From assembly GCA_031431125.1 (NCBI GenBank), contig JANPCX010000035.1:62001-126000 (forward strand): a DNA stretch of 64,000 bases. Reading direction: 5' to 3'. Both the position numbers and the translations under genes were made by a program. Shown here in pieces: positions 1 through 9,115 of this stretch. Position 1 is the first letter of the stretch. Every line of letters starts with the position of its first letter. The stretch is from JANPCX01 sp031431125 (GTDB lineage: Bacteria > Pseudomonadota > Gammaproteobacteria > Burkholderiales > Burkholderiaceae_C). The notes below the pieces were generated by a model. That model was not told the DNA's origin. It ran no database searches and saw nothing but the letters and a program-made list of their open reading frames with translations.

Positions 1-63
1 GGGCAGGGGAGGGCGTGGATGGGTTCATGTGAGGCGCATCAAAAAATCGCGAATCCGAGATTG

Positions 64-1317
64 TCACTGCATAAACGCGCCGAGGTTTTTGCTCGGTGCC
101 AACGGGGCAGACACCTGCCTGGGGTGGCGGTACTCCTGTCTGGGATGGATGGGCCATTCACCTACGAAATCCCCTTGAAGCTTGGGTCCGGCACCCGGGT
201 CCAAAGCACGGCCTCGCAGCCGCGATTTGGGCTTGAGTCGAAAGTCCTCACGCGCTGCAAGCACAAAGTCATCCCATTCAGCTGGGAAGTTGTTGAACAC
301 CAACCCCGCTTTGAAGGGAGCGATGTCTTCTTTCCCACCCACCAACAGGTTGTTCATCGCCTTGACAATTTGGGTGCCTGGGGCAGTGCGCAGGTAAACT
401 CCGCCCTTGGGCAGGTTGTCGACCAAGGTATTGTTGATGAGGTAAAGCTCGCTGCGCGGCCAGCGCAGGCCTTCTGCGCCGAAAGCAATCAGGTGGGGAT
501 TTTGGGTTTGTGAGCCTTGAACAATGAGGTTGCCCACCACGGTCGCAACACCACCGTCGGGGAACTCCAGTTCGTAGCTGGTATTGCCGCCCAGTTCGTC
601 GGTTAGTCGGTTGTAGTGAATGTGGTTCACTGCCGCACGGCTCTTGATCAAATGGCCGATGCGACCATGGTGGAAGTAGCTGCCCGTGACGGTGAGGCGG
701 GCCATGCGGCCAACATAGAGCTGGTGGTTGTGTCCGTCGGGGCGGCCATTGTGTGAGAACTCGCTGTTTTCGACATCCAGTGTGGATTGGGGTGCGGTGC
801 CGGGGTCGTCAGCTGTCAGCACGCCCATTTGGTTGTGGCTGAAGCTGCAATCGCGGATGCGCAGTGAGCCCGACTCAAACCGAATGCCCGCGCCGTTGTG
901 GTGTGTGGAGGCCGCGCCTTCAAAGTCAAAACCTTCCACCGTCATGTTTTGTGCACGCACAACCCAGGTCGCTTTGTTTTCTGCAGTGGCACCACCAGCC
1001 ACCAATTGGGCGCGGCCGCCCACAGCACGCAGCGTGAGGTTGTTTTGCGTCCAGACCGCGACGTCGCGGAAGTAGCGTCCTGCGTCCACTTCAATCAGCA
1101 TGCCATCTTGGGCTTGGCGCGCCGCTTCACGCAGCGTGGTGATGGCACGGCCTGGGCCGACTTGCATCACGGCTTGTTTAGGCGCTGCAGAGGGGTCGAT
1201 GTTCTGGTTGCTGGTGGACAGGGGTGCGGCCCAAGCGCCGAGCGAGAACAGCATCGAGGCAATCAGCACAACCGAGAGACCACACCAAGAGTTTTTTTTG
1301 AAAGGCCGCCCGCTCAT
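64..1317 (-). CDS. Secreted right-handed parallel beta-helix protein
   Basis: 417 aa. The chosen ATG at 1317 overlaps the stop of the upstream ligase gene as ATGA and is followed directly by a signal peptide (hydrophobic stretch about residues 12-30, ending SLGAWA). The mature protein has successive short beta-strand turns with the N-x-(I/L/F)-x-(N/G) rhythm of pectate-lyase/NosD-type beta-helices, for example 'NNLTLRAVGGRAQLVAG', 'SLRIRDCSFSHNQMGV' and 'ELYLINNTLVDN'. Such folds are used by periplasmic polysaccharide lyases, epimerases and binding proteins. As the last gene of a polysaccharide operon, it probably trims, epimerises or binds the exported polymer. I see no specific catalytic signature, so the activity is inferred only from fold and context. 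Confidence 0.75.
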   Translation of the reverse strand: MSGRPFKKNSWCGLSVVLIASMLFSLGAWAAPLSTSNQNIDPSAAPKQAVMQVGPGRAITTLREAARQAQDGMLIEVDAGRYFRDVAVWTQNNLTLRAVGGRAQLVAGGATAENKATWVVRAQNMTVEGFDFEGAASTHHNGAGIRFESGSLRIRDCSFSHNQMGVLTADDPGTAPQSTLDVENSEFSHNGRPDGHNHQLYVGRMARLTVTGSYFHHGRIGHLIKSRAAVNHIHYNRLTDELGGNTSYELEFPDGGVATVVGNLIVQGSQTQNPHLIAFGAEGLRWPRSELYLINNTLVDNLPKGGVYLRTAPGTQIVKAMNNLLVGGKEDIAPFKAGLVFNNFPAEWDDFVLAAREDFRLKPKSRLRGRALDPGAGPKLQGDFVGEWPIHPRQEYRHPRQVSAPLAPSKNLGAFMQ

Positions 1318-3866
1318 CGAGACACTCCATGGTTGAGGCTTGGAGGTCGCAGTACCAGAGCCACCAAAACCAGCAGGTAATAAAGCGTTGCCAGGCGCGG
1401 CACGTCCAGCAAGCTGTCGAACAGTCCCACCACAGCAAACCCGAGCAAGCTGCCTGCGATGGCGGGTGACAAGGTGTGTTGACGGGCATTGCCCAAGGAA
1501 ACTCGCCACAGGGCACCGACACTCAGTGCCAACCAGAGTAAGAGCCCGACCACACCTTGGTCAAAAAAAACATGCATGAACATACTCTTGATGTGCCAGG
1601 GCATGTGGTGGCGGTCGCTGGTGAAAAACCACTGCGCCATGTCCCGGGAGAAGTCACCATTGCTGAGCAGGTCGTTGCCTGTGCTGTCCAGCAGTTTCAG
1701 GTTGTCGACCTCGGCCAGGGCCCCGTTGGTGTACACGCCGACGGAGAACATGATGAGTTTGGGCGCCCACAGCGGGCCCCTGCTTGGGTTGCGTTCTCCA
1801 TCCAGCATGGCACTCAAACTCTGCCATGCACCCCCTCCCGCGGCAGCCGGTTTGACCTCGACTTGTTTGATCAAGCAGGCGTTGTTGTAGAGCAAGTGTT
1901 TCTCGCACACTTCGAAATGCAAGGTGATGGGCGCTTTGACACGCGCATCGAATTGCACTTGGGTGGCACCCAGGGGGGCGGTAACACGCTGAGAAATGCG
2001 GAACATTTCGCCCCATCCCAGAATGTGTTTGCCCGCGCTCATCGCCAGGTGGGTTTGCCCGTTTGCCTCTTGTCGCAGACGATAGTCACCGGTTTGGTCT
2101 TCAACCAATCCCGAGTTGAAGTGGCTGGCTGGATAGCGGCCCTGTCCTTTGCCCAAGGCCCAGTCCCAGGGGCCGTTCAAGGCGTTGATGCCGATTTGCC
2201 AGTGCATCAAGCGCCCACCAAAGTCTTTTCCACCAGTGGAAAAACGCTCGCCCATGTACGCACCACCAGCAAACACCGCCACCAGGGCGCCACTGATGGC
2301 CATGGTGCCGAGCAGGGCGAGTTGACCGCGCCATGAGGTGGTGGGTGTGTTGTCTTGAATCTTCTTGCGACGCCGAAGCAGCAGCAACACGGGCATCAGC
2401 AAAAAGAGGCCGACGGCGACCGCCACGGCACGCTCGGCTGCAGCGTCACCCCCCCAGTGCATGGCCACTGCCACCATGGTGGCCCAGGTGGCGAGCAAGC
2501 CCATGGCGGCTGCGATGTGGCTTCGTGTCGTCGGCGACTGACTCGGTCTGAGGTAGCCACTTGCCAAGGTCATCGCTGTGCCGGTCGCAACCAAGGCATA
2601 CGCGATGTAGGCCCCTTTGGGCACAAACCAAGCCACACCCCAAGCACAGGCAGACAGCAGTGCACCACCGACGCATGCGGTGGCCCAGTGCGCGGGACCC
2701 AGCAACTGCAAACGCGGCAACATCAGCATCAACAGCCCCAGGCTGCCCAGCAAGGCCAGCATGCCCCGGTAACCACTGGTGGGGAACATCCATGTGGCCA
2801 GCGCCATGAAGAGCACCACCCAAGCCAGGCTGCTGCCCCACCCGGTGCCCGAAGCCGTCGGTGCAATGCCGGCGGCGCGTCGAGCATCCGTGCTGACCCA
2901 GGACACTTGACGTGTGTGCAACCAAGCGGTCAAGGCCAGACCCAAAGGCACAGCCAAGTAAACCCCGCGTGAAAAGGTCGTCAGGCTCACATAGGCCGCC
3001 AACAGCATCACCCCGGCCGCCAACACCCAGCGGCGGCTGGACCGCGCCAGCATCAGTTCGCGCAGCACAAAGGGCACGGTCAAGGCCAAAAAGCCGTCCA
3101 GCGCGGCGCCGCCCACATGCATTTCCCAAAAAAGTGCGGTGGTTCGGTAGTCGGTGGAAAAGTTGAGCAAACCCGTGAAGGCCAGTCGTTCCCACAGGGC
3201 TATCAATCCAACGGTTGCCATGCCCAGCAGCAAGCCCAGGCCCAGTGCCTGGGCGGATGCTTCGGGCGAGGTTCGCTGCGCTGCGCGCCACAAAGGCCAC
3301 CACAACAAAGCCAAGAAAAAGGGTTTAGCCAAACGCAGGCTGTTCATGGGCTCGTGGTAACCCTGGAACCAACCGAAAGAAAAGCTGCCTGCGTCGTCAA
3401 AACCGCGAAACATCGAGACGAGTACCGATGCGGCGAAGAGCAGTACCGTGAGTGCCACCAGCGCATAAGCACCTTGTGGGTTGTCTCGAAGGCGTCGGGA
3501 CTTGTTGCCTTTTGCAGTGACGCCAGCCTCAGCCTGTTGATTGGAAAACACCAACCGGGCATAAGCACCTGCCAACAAAGCCAAGAGCAGCAGATCGAAT
3601 TCCTCAAAAACAATCCAACCTGTCCAGGGGGCCAGCCCAATCAAGGGCAGCAGTGCGGGCGGCAACCACCAAACGCAACGAGACTGCCAGACGCCCAAAC
3701 AGGTTAGTGCGGCCAAACCGACGGCCGCCCACGCCGGCGACAGAGGATGGTTGTAGGCCAAGATGCCTGACAGAATCAAACACAGCAGGCTGGCCATCCC
3801 AGCCAGGACTGCGCCCGTGGTCACCGGGTTCTTTTTGCTTTTGTCGGCGAGTGTTGCAGTGGTCAT
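1314..3866 (-). CDS. O-antigen ligase/Wzy-like polytopic membrane protein with a large embedded extracytoplasmic domain
   Basis: 850 aa. The start at 3866 (MTTATLADKSK) overlaps the stop of the acyltransferase gene as ATGA; a longer reading frame upstream has no support. About 12 or more hydrophobic segments fill residues 15-570, with the arginine-containing periplasmic loop typical of the Wzy_C/WaaL family. The late His-rich motif HHMPWHIKSMFMHVFFDQG near residue 755 corresponds to the family's H-x-x-x-L...G-x-x-G element before the last membrane segments. Residues about 575-745 form a soluble insert with beta-rich sequence and 'NGDFS', resembling a carbohydrate-binding beta-sandwich. This makes the protein roughly twice the usual 400-450 aa. 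It probably polymerises repeat units or ligates the glycan at the outer face of the inner membrane. Confidence 0.8.
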   Translation of the reverse strand: MTTATLADKSKKNPVTTGAVLAGMASLLCLILSGILAYNHPLSPAWAAVGLAALTCLGVWQSRCVWWLPPALLPLIGLAPWTGWIVFEEFDLLLLALLAGAYARLVFSNQQAEAGVTAKGNKSRRLRDNPQGAYALVALTVLLFAASVLVSMFRGFDDAGSFSFGWFQGYHEPMNSLRLAKPFFLALLWWPLWRAAQRTSPEASAQALGLGLLLGMATVGLIALWERLAFTGLLNFSTDYRTTALFWEMHVGGAALDGFLALTVPFVLRELMLARSSRRWVLAAGVMLLAAYVSLTTFSRGVYLAVPLGLALTAWLHTRQVSWVSTDARRAAGIAPTASGTGWGSSLAWVVLFMALATWMFPTSGYRGMLALLGSLGLLMLMLPRLQLLGPAHWATACVGGALLSACAWGVAWFVPKGAYIAYALVATGTAMTLASGYLRPSQSPTTRSHIAAAMGLLATWATMVAVAMHWGGDAAAERAVAVAVGLFLLMPVLLLLRRRKKIQDNTPTTSWRGQLALLGTMAISGALVAVFAGGAYMGERFSTGGKDFGGRLMHWQIGINALNGPWDWALGKGQGRYPASHFNSGLVEDQTGDYRLRQEANGQTHLAMSAGKHILGWGEMFRISQRVTAPLGATQVQFDARVKAPITLHFEVCEKHLLYNNACLIKQVEVKPAAAGGGAWQSLSAMLDGERNPSRGPLWAPKLIMFSVGVYTNGALAEVDNLKLLDSTGNDLLSNGDFSRDMAQWFFTSDRHHMPWHIKSMFMHVFFDQGVVGLLLWLALSVGALWRVSLGNARQHTLSPAIAGSLLGFAVVGLFDSLLDVPRLATLYYLLVLVALVLRPPSLNHGVSR

Positions 3867-4978
3867 GGTGCAGTACGGGTAATCGCGGCTGGCGTGCTGG
3901 CCTGTTGTTGTTTGTAGCGGCGACGTATCCACGCCATGGCGGGGCGTTCCACCAGCAGTGTCAGTGCGGTGGCCAGGATGAGAGACAACAGCAGCGCGAC
4001 AAGGATCGAGGCCATGCTGGACCAGCCTGCTGCTTGAAGCGGTCGCATCACCGCCCATCCGATGTTTTCATGCACCAGGTACAAGGTGTAGGAGATGATG
4101 CCCAAACCCAGGAACAAGCGGTTCCCCAGCCAAGGCAAACGGCCGCTGGCGGCGCCCCACAGTAAACCTGTCAAGACGAATGCCAACACACCGATCCAGG
4201 GTGTGTGCACGAGGCCCAGCAAGCCAATGGCGCATGCCGCCACACCCAGGTCGGCGCCTCGGGTGCTGTTGCCCATCGAAGCGCGGCCCGACAAGCGGTA
4301 GACCATCACGCCGAGTGCGAACCAAGCGATGAAGTTCAGGATGAGGTAGCGGCTGGCGATCCAGGGTAAATCCACGCGGAAGAACTCTGCGGCGATGAAA
4401 TACGCCAGGCGCAGGCCCATTGCCCCCAAGAGCAAGGCATGGACTCTGTGCAACCAACCGAGCCGGTAAGCCAGAAACGCCCAAGCGTAGAACAGCAGCT
4501 CGACTTCAAGTGTCCAGTACACACCGTCCACATGCGGCACATTGAAGAAGCTGTGCACCATGCTCAAGTTGGCTATGGCTTGAATCAAGGCGGTCTCTTT
4601 TCCCGGCAAACCCAACATCAGAACAACGCTGAAAGTGATGGCCACCGCCACCCAATAGGCTGGAAACAAGCGACTGAAACGCGACACCACAAAGTCCATC
4701 GGATTTTTAGTGCGCTCCAAGGTCATGAAGATGACAAAACCGCTGATCATGAAAAATAAATTCACCCCGTAGTGCCCCAAAGAGAAGAGGTTGACGCCGT
4801 TGTAGCTGCCCCAAGGCAAGGTCAACACAGGCGGCGTGGTGTGCCCAAACAGTTCGTCGAACTTCGTGAAGTAGTGGAACAGCACGACTGCCATGGCGGC
4901 AAGGCCGCGCAATGCGTCGAGCTCGGCCAATCGGGTGTGGGCTGGAGGATGATTGGTGGGTGCCACGGCAGGTGTCAC
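3863..4978 (-). CDS. Acyltransferase 3 (OafA/NodX-like) membrane protein
   Basis: 371 aa, a usual length for the stand-alone acyltransferase-3 domain. The N-terminus 'ELDALRGLAAMAVVLFHYF' is the family hallmark: the R-G-(L/I)-A element and the essential His in the first membrane helix. About ten membrane helices follow and the C-terminus is basic. Members move acetyl or other acyl groups from the cytoplasm onto sugars in the periplasm (O-antigen, exopolysaccharide). It lies between a GT-C glycosyltransferase gene (17 bp gap) and the ligase gene (ATGA overlap), so it most likely O-acylates the same glycan. The acyl donor and sugar cannot be read from sequence. Confidence 0.85.
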   Translation of the reverse strand: MTPAVAPTNHPPAHTRLAELDALRGLAAMAVVLFHYFTKFDELFGHTTPPVLTLPWGSYNGVNLFSLGHYGVNLFFMISGFVIFMTLERTKNPMDFVVSRFSRLFPAYWVAVAITFSVVLMLGLPGKETALIQAIANLSMVHSFFNVPHVDGVYWTLEVELLFYAWAFLAYRLGWLHRVHALLLGAMGLRLAYFIAAEFFRVDLPWIASRYLILNFIAWFALGVMVYRLSGRASMGNSTRGADLGVAACAIGLLGLVHTPWIGVLAFVLTGLLWGAASGRLPWLGNRLFLGLGIISYTLYLVHENIGWAVMRPLQAAGWSSMASILVALLLSLILATALTLLVERPAMAWIRRRYKQQQASTPAAITRTAP

Positions 4979-4994
4979 TTGAACAGTTTGAAGG

Positions 4995-6587
4995 TCATGG
5001 TGGGGCGGGGCGCAATTTTAGAAACTCGTAGTCATCAATACGTTGCACCGATTGGTAGGTACGCACTAGAAACGCCGCAAATTCGGGTTCATAGTCGGCC
5101 AGCACGAGATTGTCCATGGGGCGGTGCCGCCAAACAATCCACTCGATGTGACCTTGCCCGAGCAGGGTTTGCAGCTCCTGCATGGTCCCTGGTTCGTAAT
5201 TGCCTGGCATCAGCACGTCGTAGCGTGTTGGGTTCGGCACATCGGCCAGAAAGGACAACAAAGGCGCGCAGGGCAGCACGAAGATGCGCGCGCCGGTTTT
5301 TTTGATGCGTTCCATCTCGCCGACCACCTGGGTGAAAACCTGGGCGTCATGGGCCGACGTTTTGACGCCCGCTCTGGGGTGAGGCCACGCAGTGTCCCGA
5401 GCGCCCAGCGTCCACAGAGGTGTTCGGATGCCTTGCTCCACCAAGGGACGCGCCAGGAACAAAGCCAAGAGCACCATCCCGCCCAGCGCCACTTTGGCAC
5501 CCGCAGCGCGGTTCAAGAGGGCGTGAAGACGGCTGAACAGAACCGTCAGCACGATGTAACCCGCCGACATGTTGTAAAGAAGGTGCCCATAGTCGGCACG
5601 TGGAAAGTTGCCCAAGAAAGCGAAGCCGCTGTAGAGCAGCACCAAGGCCTCTTGGGCGCGCGCGCGTTGAGCCCCAGGGTTGTCCGCGTTGCGGTTCAAA
5701 CGTGCGCGAACGAAGTCCACCAACCACCACAACGCCACCGCCGCGTAACACCATGGCATCAACGCCAAAAATGTGGTGCTGACGTCCAAATTCACCGCAG
5801 GAAAGCCTGGCCAGACTGGCCACATGTCGGGGTAAGGGTGTGCCCCGCCTTTGGAGAAATCGGACAAAGGAATGATCAGGATGTGGCGGAACATGGCGGG
5901 CAAGGCACCGTGCCAGCCCAACCACACCAGAACTGGCACTTGCACCACAAACGCGCCTGCGCTCATGCAGGCCCAGGCGCGCCACCGACCCCAACCCGCC
6001 TGGAAAAAAAGGATGAATAGAGCGATGGCAATAAAGGCGTAGCCACCGATAGTTTGTTTGAACAAGATGGACAAGCCCAAAGCTAAACCAATGCAGAACA
6101 ACCGGGCGCTGAACCAGCTTGCAGGCACTGGCGTTTGCACCCATCGGCCGGTCAGCCACAAGCCGACCAAGGCGAAGAAGCTGGCGAGCCAGTTGTAGTT
6201 CGCATGGTTGATGTGCTCCAGCGCATGCGGACCCCAAATCAAACTCAGTGCAGCGGCAGCTGCACTGGCCCATGGCGAGAGTCGTTGGCGGGCGATCAAA
6301 TACACCAGCACAGGAATACCGGTGGCCACCAGCAGCAAGACGCAGCGGCCTATCCAAAGCGTGGGACCAAACACTTCATACAGACCGGCGTGCAGCAAGA
6401 ACACGCCAGGAATCAGCAAAGTGAAAAAGTCTTTGTAGGGCAACTCGCCATTCAAGATGCGCATGGACAAGGCGGCCACAAACCCTTCGTCGATCACGCC
6501 CATGCCTCGGTCGAAGAATCGACTCACCCAATAGAGGCTGATGGTGGCCACCGCAGTCAGCAAAAAGCGGTCGAGACGCAGATTCAT
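4995..6587 (-). CDS. GT-C glycosyltransferase, ArnT/GT39-like membrane protein
   Basis: 530 aa. The first periplasmic loop carries acidic residues in 'GVIDEGFV' after the first membrane helix, as in GT-C enzymes that use polyprenyl-phosphate-linked sugars. About ten hydrophobic segments follow, then a soluble C-terminal part (about 390-530) containing 'FVLPCAPLLSFLADVPNPTR'. The ATG at 6587 overlaps the GtrA-like gene stop as ATGA. Next to a GtrA-type flippase and a polyprenyl-phosphate glycosyltransferase, it fits the third, acceptor-specific component of a Gtr-like glycan modification set. It would transfer a flipped sugar onto the polymer in the periplasm. The sugar is unknown. Confidence 0.75.
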   Translation of the reverse strand: MNLRLDRFLLTAVATISLYWVSRFFDRGMGVIDEGFVAALSMRILNGELPYKDFFTLLIPGVFLLHAGLYEVFGPTLWIGRCVLLLVATGIPVLVYLIARQRLSPWASAAAAALSLIWGPHALEHINHANYNWLASFFALVGLWLTGRWVQTPVPASWFSARLFCIGLALGLSILFKQTIGGYAFIAIALFILFFQAGWGRWRAWACMSAGAFVVQVPVLVWLGWHGALPAMFRHILIIPLSDFSKGGAHPYPDMWPVWPGFPAVNLDVSTTFLALMPWCYAAVALWWLVDFVRARLNRNADNPGAQRARAQEALVLLYSGFAFLGNFPRADYGHLLYNMSAGYIVLTVLFSRLHALLNRAAGAKVALGGMVLLALFLARPLVEQGIRTPLWTLGARDTAWPHPRAGVKTSAHDAQVFTQVVGEMERIKKTGARIFVLPCAPLLSFLADVPNPTRYDVLMPGNYEPGTMQELQTLLGQGHIEWIVWRHRPMDNLVLADYEPEFAAFLVRTYQSVQRIDDYEFLKLRPAPP

Positions 6588-6994
6588 TTTTCGGGCTCAG
6601 CACGAAAAGCCCACAGGCGGCTGAGGGCGAATGCGGTGAGTGTGTAAGGGGGCACGCCCAAGGCTTGCGCCAGGTAGCTGTTCATGGCCAAGCCGTGAAT
6701 GCACAACATGACCGTGAGTAAATTCATGGCGTAGGCAATGGCTACAACCACCAAAAAACGAAGCGCCGCAGGTGCCGTCGCACCACGGTGGGAAAACGTC
6801 CAGCGGCGGTTCAGCGTGAAGCTGACGCACACACCGACGGCGTAACCACAGGCGTTTGCCCAGCCATCCCCCATGCCCAACAATGCTTTGGCCGCATAGA
6901 TGATCGACAGGCCGACCAGCGTATTGACCACGCCGACCAACAAAAATCGCAGGAAGGATTTGCGCGGTGGGGGGGGGCAGACGTTGTCAGCCAT
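6584..6994 (-). CDS. GtrA family flippase
   Basis: 136 aa with four predicted membrane helices, the usual GtrA size. 'FLRFLLVGVVNTLVGLSIIY' is the N-terminal family signature, followed by 'NRRWTF' between helices 2 and 3. The start at 6994 (MADNVCPPPPRK) is chosen because the domain begins just after it; upstream codons run into the epimerase gene, which it overlaps by 8 bp. GtrA proteins flip polyprenyl-phosphate-linked monosaccharides across the inner membrane. The neighbouring polyprenyl-phosphate glycosyltransferase (7985-9016) and GT-C enzyme (4995-6587) complete a GtrA/GtrB/GtrC-like trio. Confidence 0.85.
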   Translation of the reverse strand: MADNVCPPPPRKSFLRFLLVGVVNTLVGLSIIYAAKALLGMGDGWANACGYAVGVCVSFTLNRRWTFSHRGATAPAALRFLVVVAIAYAMNLLTVMLCIHGLAMNSYLAQALGVPPYTLTAFALSRLWAFRAEPEK

Positions 6995-7988
6995 CGCCAA
7001 CGGGCACTTCTGAGACTGGTATCGCGGGTTGGAGTACTTCGGGCTTCGGGCCGTGAGCCATGAGCTGGCGTTCGCTCTCCAGTACCCGTGAGATGCCAAC
7101 GGGAAGCGAGGTCAGGTGTGCAGTGCAATGCGCAGCTTGGAACAGGCTGCGAAATACCACACGTGCTGGATACAACGCACTGGCGCGTGCCACGCTGGTC
7201 ACGATACGGGGCGCGCGTCTCGTCAGGCGCGTGAAAGTAGCCATGATCTCTGCCACCGACACCGCTCGTTCTGAGCAAATCAGTCGGCAGTGTATTGGCT
7301 GTGCACGATCCAGCCGGTGTGTGGCACCAGCCATTTTTTGGGCAGCATCGTCTGCATAGACATAGTCGCGTAAGGTTCCCAGCGGCACGTAGATGTGCAC
7401 AGGTTGTTGCCGTAAAAGGCTGCGCGCCATGTGGGAGATCAGGCCCTGTTTTTTCCCCCACGCCTGACCTGGCCCATACAAACTGCTCAGCCGAGCCAAA
7501 AGCACCAGGCGATCAGGCGCCCGTGATGCCCACTCGCGAAGCAAAGCTTCGTGTACCAATTTGGCGTGACCATAGGCCGTGTTGGGTGTGGGTGGGCTGT
7601 CTTCCGTGACCAGCGCAGTATCTGGGTTTGCATGCAGCGCGCCGGCTGAGCTGGCCAAAACCACGGTGCCAGGTGCTCGGCTCAATGACGCTTGCTGATC
7701 GAGCGCATCCAGCAGCAGCTTCAGGGCCTGTGTTTCCTTGGCCATGTCTTCGGCAGAGCTACTCATGGTGCCGAGGCCTGCTGCCCAATAGACGATCCAG
7801 GGCTGGCCCGGTTGCAGCTGTTGCGCGAGGTTCTTGGCACCTTGGTTGAATTGCCACAACCACCAGCTGGGGTCGTTCCAAGAAATGGGGTATGGCGCGC
7901 AGAAGAACTTGACGTCTTGTTGAAGCAATGTACGCGTCAGCGCTTGACCCAGCAATCCGCCCCGCCCCAATACCCAAGCAAGCGTCAT
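6987..7988 (-). CDS. NAD-dependent epimerase/dehydratase family protein
   Basis: 333 aa, extended short-chain dehydrogenase fold. The N-terminal nucleotide-binding loop is 'GRGGLLGQ', an atypical form of G-x-x-G-x-x-G. The active-site pair is seen in 'NTAYGHAKLVHEAL' (Y-x-x-x-K). Such enzymes epimerise, dehydrate or reduce nucleotide-linked or lipid-linked sugars. The gene sits between the GtrB-like glycosyltransferase (ATGA overlap) and the GtrA gene (8-bp overlap). It may therefore make or modify the sugar handled by that set, for instance acting on the polyprenyl-linked sugar. Substrate is not determinable. Confidence 0.75.
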   Translation of the reverse strand: MTLAWVLGRGGLLGQALTRTLLQQDVKFFCAPYPISWNDPSWWLWQFNQGAKNLAQQLQPGQPWIVYWAAGLGTMSSSAEDMAKETQALKLLLDALDQQASLSRAPGTVVLASSAGALHANPDTALVTEDSPPTPNTAYGHAKLVHEALLREWASRAPDRLVLLARLSSLYGPGQAWGKKQGLISHMARSLLRQQPVHIYVPLGTLRDYVYADDAAQKMAGATHRLDRAQPIHCRLICSERAVSVAEIMATFTRLTRRAPRIVTSVARASALYPARVVFRSLFQAAHCTAHLTSLPVGISRVLESERQLMAHGPKPEVLQPAIPVSEVPVGDG

Positions 7989-9016
7989 GGACCAGAAGGC
8001 GGCGTATCGCTGTGACGCTGCGACGTTCGTTGCAAACCGCTCTGCGCAGGCCGTGTTGGCACAGGGCTCACCACATAAAGCGGTTTGCCCATGACGATGC
8101 TCATCGTCACGGCCAGGTACTCGGCAATGATGCCCAGTGCCATCAGCACGGTCCCATTAAAAAATGCGAGTGCCATCAGCAACGATGCCCATCCCGGCAC
8201 GGCTTGGGCCGAAAAGTAGCGGCCGTGCAAGGCGTACACCACCAAGAGCAGAGCCACCGCGACCGACAGAGCGCCCATCAGGGTGATGACACGCAATGGC
8301 CGTGTCCCGGTTGAGAGAACCAAGTTCCAGAAATGCCCCGCCAGCTTGAAGTAGGAGTAGCCGGATGGCCGGTCCATTTCCGGGCGCAATTGAATCGGGC
8401 AATGACCAATTCGTCCTGCGACCCAAGACAAGCCAACGTCCAAAAAAACGCCATTGCCGCAATAGGCGGCCAAGGTTCGGGCCAAGTCACCGCGCACGAG
8501 GCGAAAGCTGTTGAACTGACCGGCTTGTGGGTCGCCTAGCAATTTGCTGGTGATGCTTTTGGCGGTGCGGCTGAGCAAATTGCGCAACCAACTGTGTGGC
8601 GGTCGGTTGCTGGGCTGGGCATAGACAACCTGCAGATGCTGATTCAGTGCGGCATCGAGCAGTGCGCCCACATCGGCTGGGTTTTGTTGCCCATCTTCGT
8701 CCAATGTGATCACCCAATCGCCCGTTGCGCTGGCCATACCCGCAAGGGTGGCTGGGTGCTGGCCGCTGTTTCGGGTGAGCCAGACGGGGCGTACAAAATC
8801 GTGCTGAGCCGCGAGTGCTTCGATGACGCGGTCGGACTGGTCGGGTCCACAGTCGTGGACCAGGATCAACTCCGACACCACAAAGGGCCGACCAGCCGGA
8901 GTCCGGTTCTCCCGGGTCAAGGGAAACACCTCGCGGGTCAGTTCGGCCAACGTTTTCTCCCCACGGTACACGGGGATGACCAAGGACAGGCGAATGATCG
9001 AGGCGGCGTCAGACAT
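7985..9016 (-). CDS. Polyprenyl-phosphate glycosyltransferase (GT2, GtrB/ArnC-like)
   Basis: 343 aa from ATG 9016 (MSDAASIIRLSLVIPVYRGE); the domain starts right after this codon, so longer starts are unlikely. The N-terminal GT-A domain has 'SLVIPVYRGE', the donor-site acidic motif in 'VITLDEDGQQNPAD', and 'RNSGQHPATLAGM'. The C-terminus has two membrane helices (about residues 235-300) typical of dolichol-/undecaprenyl-phosphate sugar synthases. The predicted reaction is transfer of a nucleotide sugar to undecaprenyl phosphate on the cytoplasmic face. It precedes an epimerase, a GtrA flippase and a GT-C enzyme, all coupled, and is the first gene of that minus-strand block. Confidence 0.85.
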   Translation of the reverse strand: MSDAASIIRLSLVIPVYRGEKTLAELTREVFPLTRENRTPAGRPFVVSELILVHDCGPDQSDRVIEALAAQHDFVRPVWLTRNSGQHPATLAGMASATGDWVITLDEDGQQNPADVGALLDAALNQHLQVVYAQPSNRPPHSWLRNLLSRTAKSITSKLLGDPQAGQFNSFRLVRGDLARTLAAYCGNGVFLDVGLSWVAGRIGHCPIQLRPEMDRPSGYSYFKLAGHFWNLVLSTGTRPLRVITLMGALSVAVALLLVVYALHGRYFSAQAVPGWASLLMALAFFNGTVLMALGIIAEYLAVTMSIVMGKPLYVVSPVPTRPAQSGLQRTSQRHSDTPPSGP

Positions 9017-9115
9017 GCAGTTTGGGACGTGGGTGTCAGATGATGATACGCAGAACGTGCACTGGCTTAAACTGGTTCGCGTTCCCAAAGCCGCTCTCTG
9101 TGCAAATCTTTCACA

